From Pelargonium nanum (lineage: Eukaryota > Streptophyta > Magnoliopsida > Geraniales > Geraniaceae), in contig JAYMTF010000038.1 in NCBI GenBank assembly GCA_036897485.1, forward strand, positions 1-64,000: a DNA stretch of 64,000 nt. The letters are read 5' to 3'. Made by a program: the position numbers and the translations under genes. Positions 10,801 through 23,802 of this stretch are shown here, one piece after another. The first letter of the stretch is position 1, and each line of letters starts with the position of its first letter. The notes under the pieces were generated by a model that searched no databases, was not told where the DNA came from, and saw only the letters and a list, made by a program, of their open reading frames with translations.

Positions 10801-13800
10801 ATGGCAAAACCACTTTACCATTCACTTCATCTTCTCATCCTACTGGTTTTTCTCCTTCTCCATCTCTCAGACCAGCTACAACCCTCTGAATCTCAGGCTC
10901 TTTACAAAATCCAGCAGCTTCTCAACTACCCATTAGCCATGAACACCTTGAGTTACACAACTGACTTGTGCAGCACTGAACCATCTCCATCTCTTGCTCT
11001 TGCATGCTATGAAGACAACTTGACACAGCTTCATATTATTGGCAACAATGGAGTTCCTCCTTTGCCTCAGACCTTCTCCACTGACCTTTTGTTTGACACT
11101 CTTGTGGGTTTGTCAAATTTGAAAGTCCTCACTCTGGCTTCTCTTGGTCTATGGGGGCCACTTCCTGGTAGCATAGGCAATTTCTCTTCTTTGGAGATAC
11201 TCAATGTGAGTTCTAATTACTTCAGTGGAAGCATTCCACCACAGCTTTCCTCTTTGAGGTACCTCCAAACCCTCATTCTTGATCATAACAAGTTCACTGG
11301 TCAAGTTCCTGATTGGCTTAGTTCACTTCCAGCTTTGGCTGTTTTGAGTCTCAAGAACAATTCACTTGGTGGGTCTCTGCCAAATTCTATCTCAACTATG
11401 GATAATCTTCGGGTTCTATCGCTTTCCTCGAATTCTTTGTATGGGGAAGTGCCTGATCTTCACAATTTGACAAACCTTCAGGTTCTTGATTTGGAAGATA
11501 ACTATTTAGGACCCCATTTCCCTAGCTTGCACACAAAGTTGGTGACTCTTGTGCTTAGGAAGAACAAGTTCAAGTTCAACATCCCAACGGAGCTGGACTC
11601 GTTTTATCAGCTTCAGAAGCTTGACATTTCTTTGAATGGATTTGTAGGACCATTTCTGTCATCACTACTGTCACTTCCTTCAATTGCATACCTTGATGTA
11701 TCAGAAAACAGGTTCACTGGAAAGCTTCTCCAAAACATGTCTTGCAGTTCTGAGCTTGTGTTTGCTAATTTGTCTATGAATCTTTTGACTGGGGACTTGC
11801 CTAGTTGTCTGGGAATGGGTTTCAAGAGCAGGGCTGTAATGTATTCCGAAAACTGTTTTTCGGGTGGAATTCAAGAACAGCATCCTTCTTCCTTCTGCCT
11901 TAATCAAGCTCTAGCTGTGAAAATAACACCCCATGAGCAGAAGCGGAATAGAGCATTAGCTAAGGCGATTCTTGCATTAAGCATAACAGGAGGAATGCTT
12001 GGAGGAATGGTGCTTGTGGCTGCAATTTTCTTGGCAACTAGAAGAGAATACTATAGTAGAATCAATACGACGAAAAAAGCTCGAACCAGGTTGATTAGAG
12101 AAAATGTTTTAACTATAAACACAGCCAAGCTACTTACAGATGCTAGTAAGATCTACATCTTCTTTTCACCTCTTATGTAGGAAGGTAATGGCATTTTCTT
12201 GGATACTTGGCTCATTAGTCTCTTGTCTGCAGGGTATATTGTACAAACAATGAAGCTTGGAGCACTTGGTCTTCCAGCTTATCGAGCTTTTCCATTGGAG
12301 GAGCTCAAGGATGCCACAAACAACTTCGATGCATCAAGCCTAATAGGCGAAGATGCTAGCAGTCAGGTATTGTACTTCATAAACAGAATGCAATTGATAG
12401 TGTGCAGAAATTTTCAAGTAACTAGACTCATAAAAGGATGAATTATATGGAGAAAGTTGCACCTTATTTCCTCGTTCTTTCTATTCAATGAAAAAAATCT
12501 ATTATGCTGTTTCTTGCTAATCATAGGAATATGTTGTTTCTTCTGTCATATTGCCAGATTCATAGAGGGAAACTTGCTGATGGTACCATTTGTGCAATTA
12601 GAAGCATGAAAATGCGAAAAAAGCACAGCCCTCAAAGCTACACTCACCACATTGAGCTGATCTCAAAACTCAGGCATAGACATTTGGCTAGTGCTCTTGG
12701 ACACTGCCTGGAGTGCTATCCAGATGACTCGAGTGTCAGTAGAATGTTTCTTTTATTCGAGTTCATTCCAAAACGAACTTTAAGAAGCTGCATCACTGGT
12801 AAACCTGATTCCTAATGGCATTATATTAGAAGGATACGCTATTTATGAAAATAAGTATGTAATCAAATTCTTTTTAAGGACTTGAAGGCTGCAGTAGTTC
12901 TGCCGATGGGCTTCCTGCAAAAAAGCTTAGTTGGACTCAAAGAATAGCGGCTGCAATTGGAGTTACGAAGGGTATTCAGTTCCTGCACACAGGGATCGTA
13001 CCTGGCGTATTTTCAAATAACCTGAAGATTACTGATGTTTTCTTGGATAATAATCTTCATGTTAAGATCAGCATCTATAATCTGCCTCTTTTAGTTGACA
13101 ATATGGGAGCGGTATGACAAATAGCAACTTTCTCAATTCTTCTTTGTTGCATCGATTCTCTGATATCAATCTTTGAAAGCTTTTCAGGTTGCTCCTGCAG
13201 TTTCTTCTTCTGGAACAAGAATTCAAACAAGGTATTAGCTGAGTTATTTCCAAATACTGCACTACAATTGTAATAGGATCTTATCAGAAATTACGGAAAA
13301 TACTTCATTGGTTATATTATCAATTCTATCGAATCTGCAGAGAACAACATGTGGATAAGAATGATGTCTATGACATTGGAGTAATCTTACTAGAAATCAT
13401 TGTGGGAAGACCAATCATATCTCCAAATGAAGTCATTGTTTCAAAAGATCTTGTGAGTAGTCTCATCCATGGCATATTGTCATTTTCATTTACTTAAAAC
13501 CAGAACATGAAGCCGGGTGGGACAACAAAAACGGTCATTTTTAAATGAAGTTACAAATATGCTCTTCATTCTTATGCAGCTACAAGTAAGCGCAGCGACT
13601 GATGAGACAGCTCGAAGGAGTATTGTTGATCCAGCAGTGCACAAAGAATGCTCGGACGAATCATTAAAGACAATGATGGAGTTGTGCATAAGGTGTCTGT
13701 CTAGCGAACCCATTGATAGACCTTCTGTCGAAGATGTGCTGTGGAATTTGCAGTTTGCAGCACAGGTTCAGGATTCCGGGAAAGGAGACTGTCAATACAA

Positions 13801-13831
13801 TCAAGAAACAACTTCCCAGCTCCCACTGTAG
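10801..13831 (+). CDS. Probable inactive LRR receptor-like protein kinase (At3g03770-like)
   Basis: A membrane receptor-like protein with a degenerate kinase domain. Seven exons: 10801-12145, 12233-12366, 12558-12798, 12879-13111, 13188-13231, 13341-13452, 13580-13831 (2361 nt, 786 aa; the Arabidopsis family is near 800). A signal peptide (about 1-25) precedes 9-10 leucine-rich repeats, a membrane helix at about 386-414 (AKAILALSITGGMLGGMVLV), and a kinase-like domain from FPLEELKDATNNF at about 468. Catalytic residues are lost: VAIK reads CAIR, HRDLK reads SNNLK, DFG reads IYN. It is therefore probably a pseudokinase that signals by binding partners; this is inferred from the family. ATG 10801 is used because the preceding codon is GTG and the signal peptide starts here. 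Confidence 0.9.
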
Positions 13832-15027
13832 CTCTTGAAAGGGTACGGAAACTGGAAACCTTCTTGAGAGCTCACAGGAGAGGCCTAGAGCAGAAGTACT
13901 TGGTGGATTGTGTTAGTTTCAGACCTGAATTTAGATCAGAAATACAAAGAATGCAGATTATTTTGTAACAAAATGTAAAAGAGTTTGCTCGAATGATCTT
14001 TAGATCTCAATCTATCTTTTGAATCACAAGTAAATAATCAAATTTACATTGCTAAAATCCACCATTGAAGCATATGCATAATCACCAGCTGTAGAAGTAA
14101 TCAACCACTTGCATCTCTTAGATTTTCCATAGGAACACAAACCAAGCCTCTTTCCCATAATCCAAAAAAGTTAGCAACCCTATGTTAAGAGAGATTGTGC
14201 AACTGTAATTTACTCAGCTTCACAGACTTAACCAGAAAGGATGCATAAAACCAGACCAACTGCATACCCAGCTTACACAGGGATTAAGTTTCGCCGACTC
14301 AGCTCTTTCAAAGAAGACAACATTTCATTTCAATGCTGTTTTAACAGAACATTTCACAATGTAAACTAATGAAGCTTTTGCACACAAAAAATGCCAATTC
14401 TGATGTATACATTCATTCCCGATAATTTCAAGAGTAAAAAGTCATTTACATATCCCGTTACTGTATGTAAATAAAGCAACAAAATTTGATCTCCAGACTG
14501 AGATATTCTTTCTCGGCAATAGATTCAATAGCTGATACTTGATAGACTTGTCAACTTTTGATGACAAACACATTTGAGAACCATAATGGTTTAAACCCTA
14601 AAAGAGTAATCATTATCTTGGTAGCTGTTGGATGAAACAACCATACCTTGAATTCTGAATGTGCAGTACTGCATCAAGTAGACATTTTATTGAATTATCA
14701 CGACTCTTTCTTCAGCAAATCATAAAGGGTCAAAACTTCATGCATATTATGTGTATCCTAGGATGTGAAGGTGCAAGAGTTGCACTCTAGATAACTCGTT
14801 CCACTGGTCACCACGCATACTCAGAAATAGTAAACATGATTGTCAAACGTGGTGTAGATCATCCGTTCATCAGCGGTTGAAAATTCTCCTCGAACTAGTT
14901 TCAGTCATAGCTACTTCTGAAGCAACTAAACCAAAGATGTTGCAATGGTAAACCACATACTATGTGGAGGTCCCATGTGCTTTATGGAACATTAAATGCA
15001 GCCACACAACATGTATACCCAGTCTTC
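13832..15027. other. Convergent 3' regions of the pseudokinase and CDF genes
   Basis: No gene seen. The two neighbours converge here, so most of the stretch should be their 3' UTRs; the split point is not evident. Confidence 0.5.
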
Positions 15028-17627
15028 TTATGTGTTCTCTTGGAATGTTTGAGAGCGAGAAAAAGCTGCAGGGTTTGCTTGTAGAGCATGGTCCGCATCT
15101 GCATCTGATGCAGTTTCTTGTTTGGATCGGAAAGCTTTAAAAATGCCATCTTTCTTAATAGGTTGAATGTTATCAGGCTTAATGCCCAAAGTATCCCATA
15201 TGGAGCTTCTTGCAGCCTCATCCGGGTCATCTATTCTCAAAGTCTTCGGTACCCAAAGAGACTGTTCAGTCTTTTCTTCTCCCTGTAAACTTCCATCCCT
15301 TGAATGTTTCCCTAAGGTTGGGGATTTGTTACCTGAACACCTGTTGTTAGCGGAAGATGAAGGTGATAGGCAGCCATTAGTAGCAACCACGGGGATATTC
15401 CAATTCCTGCCATCCCAGCTCGGCATGCAGCCCCAGTATGAAGCAGGAATAAATGGGAGAGTAGCACTAGGTGGGCAGAAGCTAGAAATTGCCATAACGG
15501 GTGGAGAACCAGTATTAACAACATTAGGATTGTTGTTATTGGGTCCATACATCATTGGATTCCAACCCGGGTTCCAAGGATGAGCCCATGGAGGACCAGG
15601 ATGACACTGCAAGGGATGTTCAGAAGTAACACTTTCTAAATGTCCTCTCAAACCAACCTGCTCAATTTGTTTTTCTGGCAATTCATTTTCATGGACAGTA
15701 GTGGATGCTGAAGAACAGCCAGATGAGGATGGTTCTTCCCCATCATTTCCAACAGCGGCAGAACCCATTTTGGCACTTATAGTCGGGTCTCTGAGATTTA
15801 GTGAAGCTGACATAGTTTCACACAGATGAGCATCTCTGCCAAACTTCGTAACTTCTCCTATTCCCTGTATAACAGATCTTGGAGTAGCTGGGAGTACTAC
15901 AGATGAGCGATGTTGGTGATTGGCAGAGTTGAGAGTATCAGATTGAGTGACTGGTAATCCATCAGAGGGTGCCACCACTTGTCTATATTGTGAGGATGAA
16001 TGCTTGTTCTTCCGCCGTCCAGCTCCCACAGGAACGTTTCTCATTGTTCCGCCAGCCGTCCAATATCTGTGACAGTTCTTGCAGAAGTGCCTAGGTTGGT
16101 TGACATTGTAATTATTGAAATAGCAAAATTTTGTGTCCAAGCTGTTGCATCGAGGACAAGGGAGGATCTTGTCTGGCCTCTTTAGAACTTTTTCTTGGTC
16201 ACTTGTACCGTTTGGAGCACCTTGGTCTACAGCAAGGTAATTGTTTTCTCTGACTTCAACTGAGTTTGTAGGAAAGTCTTGGGTAGATTTATCTATTGGA
16301 GTGTCCTTCACTTCAGTGTTGGTCGCTTCTCTGCAATCATTCTGAAAATCAGAAAACACTGTTTCAGTTAGATATAATATCGCATCGAATTGCTACAAGT
16401 CATTTCGGGGATGCATGAACAACAAATCTAAGGAACACCACAACCAACAAACTAAAGCTAATGGATTGCAAAGATGCATATTTGACATAATGCTCTATAA
16501 ACCATCTTTGATCTATTTTACAGAAACCACTTCTTCATGAGAAACTAGCTGAAAGTTGTGCAGGAAATTAATTCTCGGTTTCTTCATAGCCGAATTTGGA
16601 TGTGAAAAAGAGGTAAGCTTCCTGGAGATATTGCCATTATGACATTCAATGCACCTAGAAAGAAAACGGATGGGTTTACTACCAGATCTTTTAATATGCA
16701 AAATGTGAATTTGCTTCCTTCCCCCTTACAAGCTCTGAGAGCAATATGGTGCTCAAAGTTGTGGCTCATTTAACTCCTTGAGACTGAAATATTGCATCTT
16801 CGCCTATTCCATAAATGTGCCATTATATCTCGACCCAAACCTACTTTGACAAAGTTCCCATTGGTTATTATGTATAGAAGTACCAGCCCGATTATGAAAA
16901 CCATTGTACATGTTTTTTCTCCCTCCTTCATTGAATAGTAAAGTCGGTCTTAAAACATATATTAGTTGAGGGAAATTGGTCCTATACACCATAACTGGCA
17001 AGGACGAAGTTTAAGATGCTTGAGGAGATCAAATGACTTCACTTCACACTTGATCTCTTTCTGTGATACTTACTCTTCGTATCGAACCCATCGAAAAGCT
17101 AACTCTAAAGTTGACATTCTTTCAACTTCAAGACTTAAGACTCTAGATTTCTAGAAAAAGCTACCAATTTGAACAGGAAATCCAATCATAAGGAAATTCT
17201 ACTCAAACTTGAACAACAGAAACCAGCAATTTCCTCAGTAAAAACAAAACCCCCAATTTGAAAGGAGAAACATGAGTCAACAAACCATCAAGGATCAATT
17301 CATTTACTTGTAATTAAAACAACAAAAGCAAAACACAAAAAGCTTGAAACTTTAGTGATGTTTCATAAACCCTCTTCTACTACCATCCATATGACAGTCA
17401 ACAAAGATAGAAAGAAACATTTGAACGTTGCAGACCCAACTTTCCATATAAAGAAACAAATCCAAAATTCAAGCAAACCATTCAAATATTGAAAGTACCA
17501 ATACCATAGCAGATTGGGTTGCAATCGGAATCTGAGGAACCGAATCGGGTACCGCCGGAGCATGAAAATCCGGCACCGGAATATTCCTCCCGAAAAGCTT
17601 GATGGCAGGATCTCTAACCTTAGACAT
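15028..17627 (-). CDS. CDF: Cycling DOF factor (CDF-type Dof zinc finger transcription factor)
   Basis: A nuclear repressor. Relatives in Arabidopsis repress CONSTANS and FT and are removed by FKF1-GI in the afternoon. Two exons, 17627-17505 and 16341-15028, give 1437 nt (478 aa). Exon 1 encodes [20 protein letters not shown], the conserved CDF N-terminus. The Dof finger CX2CX21CX2C uses Cys103, Cys106, Cys128 and Cys131, with [20 protein letters not shown] following. CDF C-terminal motifs are present: [31 protein letters not shown], and [13 protein letters not shown] at the very end. The frame is open upstream of the chosen ATG to another ATG at 17711, but that extension is not family-like. 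The intron is 1163 bp. Confidence 0.93.
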
Positions 17628-17711
17628 GTCCCTGTCACCAGCTGCAACTGCAAAAAAGCTCAATATGGAACAGAGCAGAACAGAGCAACCTCTACTTCGT
17701 AGTTCATACAC

Positions 17712-19130
17712 AAAACCCAGAACCCAAAAGGAGGTTTTTTTTTTTCTTGGGTTGATTTTCTAAAATATATGGTAATTTAATTAATAAAAAATGAATAAAA
17801 TCAAGCAATTTGGCAACTAGGATTGAAAAAAAAAATGCCCTTTTGTGAAAACTGAAGAGAAGTGGCTTCAAGAATGTGAAGAGGCAACCAGTGTAAATGA
17901 ACATAAATTAAAATTAATTTTGGATGTGTTAGAGTCTTGTTTGGTTTTGTTAAAAAAAACTTGAAATGAGTTTTTTGCTGAAACCAATTTGTATTGTTTC
18001 AATAGATTGTGGTTTTGGTTTTTGGGTCACTTTTAAGTGCTTTTGAGCTTAAGCATATTTTGACATGTGTGTTACCAAACAAAATACAAGATCATATTTT
18101 GATGGAAAGGTAGGTGAGTCAGCAAATCGGGACCACAAGATTAAGCTGGTGGCTGTGGATCCAATGGCTGACGTCAAAATGAGACAGCATGAATGGATTG
18201 GATTGACCTCATTTATGGGAGAAGCTAAGGAACTAGGAAGCCCCCAAAAAAGCACCTTTAATAAAAGCACTTTGGATTGCATTTTGATTCCTTTTATGAG
18301 GTTTTGGGACATTTCATTTGTTATTTTGTTACTCCTTTCCTTGTCCTCCAACAATAAGCACATGCATTTTATGCTTAATAGCAAGTTAAGCGTATTGTTA
18401 AGTTTACAGGGTGACATGACAACGTAACTTTTTGGAGAGTCTTTTAATTAGCGTGTGGCTATTTGCGAAAGGTAATAAGAGATATGTGGCGGTTGCAGAA
18501 AATGAGAAGATGGTTTGGAAAGTGGTGGCTCTATCGGAGATATTAGTTTAGCTTTCGAGTTTGCTGTCAAATTAGATTAAAAAAAATATGGGGCTGGTTG
18601 GCAAAGACCTTCACGTTATCTTTTTAAGCTTTAAGTGTAATTGTTGTCAGTCATTCATGCTCTTCAAGTTGTGGGAGGATTTAAGTGCATTCGATTATTC
18701 ATGATTTTTTAGCCAGTGTGGCTCATCTTGGACATTTTGCTTTTGATTTTTTTGGGCGGGTTGAACTGCGAAACGAGTGGGTCATGACACGTGTTAGTTA
18801 GATCCTCGCTCTTCTTGTCAAGCTTATATGGATGGATTGATGTTAAAGTTCCTAATACATTTTCGTAGTTTTTATATTCAAATTTGAAATAATATATCAT
18901 TAATTTTCGCGTTATGAAAAGTAAGAAATTAACGACTTTACAACCGACCCGGTCAATCTGGTGGACCGACCGGTTCGACCTCCGAATCAATTTTTAAAAC
19001 ATGGCTCAAAATACAGTCTGTAAACAATTTTCTTTATCGAGTTTTTGACTGGTAAAAGTCCAATCTTTACGACCCATGACTGTCACTGCGTAGAGCTTGC
19101 TCGGTCTCTCGTCCTTCACCAACACCACTT
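17712..19130. other. Divergent intergenic region between CDF and VPS36
   Basis: No gene is supported. It is AT-rich and holds the two outward promoters; the CDF leader probably reaches into about 17.7-17.9 kb. Short ORFs near 18.05-18.43 kb on both strands have no recognisable features. Confidence 0.5.
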
Positions 19131-22100
19131 ATGGCCGGAAAGTGCCTCCCCGCCGTGGAGCTGACCGGAAGCGGCCGTCCCGTCCTCTTCCCCACCGAAA
19201 TCGAGTGCTCCCTCCTCTCCAACGTCGACCTCGAATCCGAAGAATCCCACTCCTTCCCTCACCTCAAATCCGGCACTCTCATCGTCACCACCCACCGCCT
19301 CATCTGGCTCCCGGAATCCACCTCCTCCTCCGCCTCCTCCGCCGCCTCCGCCGTCCCTCTCTCCGCCATCACCCACATCTTCTCTCTGAAGAAATCGATC
19401 AAGAGCATGTTCGCCTCCCCCAGGGTCCGGTTCCAGGTCTCGGTGACGCCCGATGGACTGGTCGATAAATCGGGCTCGAGATCGATCGTGGTCACGGTGG
19501 TGATGCGGGGGAAGGGCGATTGCGATGCGTTTGTAGCCAAATTCTGGGAGAATTGGAGGAACAGGGTTTGGGAGAGTGATGCTGTTGGTTCTGGGTCCGA
19601 TTCTGGGTCGGCGGTTAGGGCTCCGGTTGCGAGTTCCGGGTCGGGTGGGTTTGATTCGACCGGGATGCGGATGGTGGGTGTGGCGGGAATTTTAAGGAAG
19701 GAGCAGGAGATGTGGGAGAGCACTGATAAGAGCTTGCAAGATGCTTTCCAGGACCTGAATGCTCTTATGGTGAGGTGGTTGCTATAAATTTCTTTTCTTC
19801 TTCAAAAAGCTTGGTTCTTTGTTTGGTTGCCCAGAAAATGTATTAAAGTTTTTAGTTTTACCTGCATTTTTAGCTTCAATTTTCTATCTGGGTATTGGTT
19901 ATGTGTTCATCAATGGCAATTTTAGCTGGTTTGAGTGATGGAACTGTTCTGCATTTAACAGAGCAAAGCTAAAGAGATGGTGATGCTAGCAGAGAAAATG
20001 AGGCAGAAACTCTTGTCTGGCTCAAATCCTCAGAGCAGTGCAGCAAATGATGAGGAAATGGGTTCTAAACAGGAGATGCAAGATTGGATGTTGAGTATTG
20101 GTATTGTGTCTCCTGTTACAAAGGAAACTGCTGGTGCCCAATATCACCAACAGTTATCCCGCCAGGTACTGTTCTTCTTGATTTAAGCAATTGAGTTGAT
20201 TTTCAAATACTTTGTTGGAATTTAGCATTTGTCTGTCTTAGTGTTTTATGGTATATATAGGAATATTGTAATTCCTTAACCAGTGTACACCATTTTTTTA
20301 GTGAGAAAACCCTGAGTGTACTTAAGAATCATATTTGTTATTCGAGTCATGGATCAATTAGTTTAACCTTATGCTAGTTAGAGTTGTATACTATTTAAGG
20401 GCTTTGTAGCCTGAGGCCCTGAACCTAATTTCTGGCATACAGACATAATCATAGAAAATGAATGAATCTAGTCTTCCTAACTGTGCAATCATAACTTCTA
20501 TGCATAATTTTATTTTGTGAATATCTCATATGAGTTCTTACAATTTACACTTGAGTACTTAGCAGAAAAGGAAAAAAGAACTCTTCATTGTTTACTTGGT
20601 TCCCGCCTTCTGTAAAAGTAGATCCCATTCTGATGATTTTAAGTTTCGTGTTTTCTGTTGTAAAAGTTTTAAGTTTTCTCTCTTGATAGTTGGCAGATTT
20701 TGTCAAAGTTCCACTAGAGAGAGCTGGAGGAATGATTAATCTTATAGATGTCTATTGTCTTTTCAACCGAGCTCGAGGCACAGGTATTTTCTGTGCTGTG
20801 TGTGTGTTTGCTTTGTTTGTTTGTTCCATAGTTACTTGAGTTCTTTTCAGTTTCTGTGCTATGTCAAAAACTGTTTTTAATCGCCCTCTTCTACAGAGTT
20901 GATCTCTCCAGAGGATTTGTTGCAAGCATGTGCTGTTTGGGAGAAATTTGATGTGTAAGTATGACATCATCTGCAACTTATTGTATGTGCATTGTGGTCA
21001 TATTGTAGATAGTGCATTGGACAAAATATGATATATGTAAATGAAGATATGCTTAAGAGTTATTTTGTTTATCATAATGTCATGTTTACTTGTTTCTAAT
21101 CATTTAATAAATTTCACTCTGTTTAACAGTCCAGTTATGCTTCGGAAGTTTGAAAGTGGAGTCATGGTAATCCAGCATAAATCCCAAAGTGATGAAGAGG
21201 TAATTCATTTTACTCTTTATTTTTTTTTTTTTTTTTATCAAAGAAATCATTTTGTACTCTCTGGTAGTTGGAGCCCGTCTGGCCATGATTTAGCTTCCTT
21301 GGGTGTGACTGTAAGGTCTAAGGAGTCACCTTGAATAGCCAGGCACTCAGCTATTTGAAGGAAGAACTGCTTTGATCTTAATTGAGAGTGGACTATTTTC
21401 TTTGTCAAATAGCACTTTCTTTTTTCAGATAACTCAGACTCACAGCAGATGTTTCCCATACACTGTCCTTCCTTTTAGGGCTGCATGTTTCTTTTCCTCT
21501 CCTTAGCCATGCTTTTAAGGTTGATGGAGAATGCTTCTTATTTACACGTCTCATCTTTTGCGTATCCCATGTTGATGAATTCCTCTCATTCGATGTGCCA
21601 CATTGTTGCTCATCAATGATTATCTGAGGTCTTTTACGAACCATAAATCACTAATTGCCTCAATTTCTGAAGGTTTTTCTGATGGGCACTGATTTTATCT
21701 GACATAGTTTTAAAAATCTCTAAAGTTAAGTCTGAGAATTACTACCACTCTGCACTGCTTTAGATACCTCACTCTGCTTTGTAGATCCATTCTAATACTA
21801 TCTCCTTATAAAGCTCCATTCAAATATTTGATGGAATTATCTGTTGTTATCAATTGTAGGTTTTAGGCAGAATCAGGATCCTTGTAACAAAGCCTGATGC
21901 CCTTCGAAACGGTATAAGTGCAAGTGATGCTGCAATGACACTGGGGATTGCTCCAGCCATGGCAAAGGAACACCTTCTAACCGCTGAGAGCAGAGGTAGT
22001 CCATTGTGGATGGTTTCTTAAAAGTTTTGCTTATATCATATGGCTGGGATTTGCTAACCGTTGTGTTTTACTTGCAGGTTTACTATGTAGAGATGTGAGT

Positions 22101-22632
22101 CCTGAAGGGTTTCGCTTTTATATCAATTTGTTTCCTGACATAAATACAGATGATGTATACATGTAAGTGGAAGATTTTTTTATTGGTTTTTCTGTCAATT
22201 TCTTTCTACTTTTAAGTTCTAACTACCAACCAAAGCTGTATAAATCAGCTTCAGTTGGTAGTTTATACTTCACCTTTTCTCTTCAAGGGTCTTTTGTGCA
22301 TGCTTGGACAGTGGACACTTTTATGATTTGTTTTTAATAATAAAATTTGCATGCTAGTCATTGATTTTCATTTTGTAGTTATAATGACATGACATACACT
22401 GTATTTTACAGGGTAAAAGACCATAGTATTTATGCCCAATGGGCTAGGACTGTGTCTGCTTCCTGGTAAGGATTTTTGCTGCACGATTTTTTGTAAATTT
22501 CTTTGCCAAGCTATTGAAATCAAAACAAACATGACGTCTTCTTGAAAATTTGGAAAATCACATACCTTCAATGTCTAATAACCGTTGTAGTGACAATGTT
22601 CCTTTTTCTTTTGTGAATCTTCAAATTTCAGA
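19131..22632 (+). CDS. VPS36: Vacuolar protein sorting-associated protein 36 (ESCRT-II)
   Basis: VPS36 is the ESCRT-II subunit that recognises ubiquitinated membrane cargo and links ESCRT-I to ESCRT-III at multivesicular endosomes. Exons: 19131-19769, 19962-20165, 20690-20783, 20897-20954, 21130-21199, 21860-21995, 22078-22162, 22412-22465, then 22632 (1341 nt, 446 aa; Arabidopsis about 440). Residues 1 to about 150 form the GLUE domain ([16 protein letters not shown]). The EAP30 winged-helix region follows ([37 protein letters not shown]). As modelled, the stop codon is TG|A across the last intron; unspliced, the text reads TGG TAA, so both forms end at nearly the same place. The GLUE part is GC-rich and the rest AT-rich. 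Confidence 0.92.
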
Positions 22633-23540
22633 TTGGGGTGAAAGCTAATTTGATGCTGCAGAAAGGGACATTATTTACGCGACTGGCAGAGTTTTTCATC
22701 CACAAGTGCATTTTTTTCAAAGCTTGTGTTCTTTTGATCAGTCGATGGTCAAAGCCCTAATCGTTGTGATTGATTGCAGAGAACAATCGATAGATATCTT
22801 TGTCCTGCTCAGCGTGTGTTTGATGATAATAAAAGAAAGCAACTAGGGATAATTTGATTTTTGAAGTGATGGAGAGAGCAGAACTGTATAATGAAGCTGT
22901 AATTTTCATTTAGTTAGATTTTTCCTTTTTAGTGCAGAAATTGGGAAGTGCTTACCACCCCAAATCCCCTGTTTTGTATGTATTTTTTTCCGAGTGTTTA
23001 TGTCTATTTATTGGATGCTGCATTGCTGATGATAGAACAATTGAGAAATTGTAATTTTTGCCTAGGTTTGATACATGTTGGGAAGGATTTGCTATCCTCT
23101 TTTCTACTGTGAACACCCCTACTCGTGAGACCAATAAGTCATTTTAAGGTCCTCGGTCCTAGGAGTTATAATGTTTTCTTTCTTGTTCAAGTCGATGATC
23201 TAGGCTTCGACTTACGAGATGGATAATCTTTTCTCGATAATCATGTTGATCATGCGACTTTCATACACAAGGGCATTGATTTGGTACACCGATGAGTCAT
23301 TAACTTTCCCCTTGTCTCTCCCATAGTAGGTACTCTTTTGGTCACAATGCATGTGGTCCGCTAGAAAACGAGTTACCTTCTCTTAGCCGAAGAGTCTCCC
23401 ACTGTCCCGGGCATGTGATGACGATTCCTAATCTCGGCCACACCTCAGGATAGCCGATGGCATGAAAGAAGTTTTACTTTTATATTAGTTGACACCTCCT
23501 TGAAAAAATACTTGCGTGAGAGGGCATTCATTAACATAGG
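22633..23540. other. VPS36 3' region and intergenic sequence
   Basis: The first few hundred bases are probably VPS36 3' UTR. From about 23110 to 23480 the composition becomes less AT-rich with no ORF; this may be an old repeat fragment, but I could not name a family. Confidence 0.4.
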
Positions 23541-23696
23541 TTTTTTTTTTATTTTATCAGTTAAGCTACGCAACAGGATAGCTCTTTCCTATAAATTCAA
23601 ATAACTCATCTCATACTGCATGTCGAAAGACTCGAACCTGAAACCTCTAATAAAATACAAATCGATTAAACAGTTTGGTTCAACCTGCTTTGGTCG
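23541..23696 (-). mobile_element. tRNA-derived SINE, copy B, with target-site duplication
   Basis: Read on the minus strand the element starts with an A-box-like region (GACCAAAGCAGGTTGAACC), has a B box GGTTCGAGTCT (complement of 23628-23638), and ends in CTGATAAAATAAAAAAAAAA. It is bounded by TTAACATAGG (23531-23540) and TTAGCATAGG (23697-23706), matching at 9 of 10 bases, as expected of a SINE target duplication. It ends about 107 bp upstream of the REX1-B start codon, so it may form part of that gene's promoter or leader. Confidence 0.65.
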
Positions 23697-23802
23697 TTAG
23701 CATAGGTTAGTGGTAAGCTCTATCTCTGTATTGATTTTTGTGGGGAAAAAAAAAGGGAACGCAGATTTACAGAAACTCAGGACAAAAGAAAGGAGAACAA
23801 AA

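Noticed and set aside
18049-18427. Overlapping 120-aa ORFs on both strands upstream of VPS36
   Set aside because: No recognisable domain, promoter-like AT-rich context, and mirror-image ORFs on opposite strands suggest chance.
23110-23480. Possible LTR-element fragment downstream of VPS36
   Set aside because: Only composition suggests it; no primer-binding site, paired ends or coding motif could be seen.
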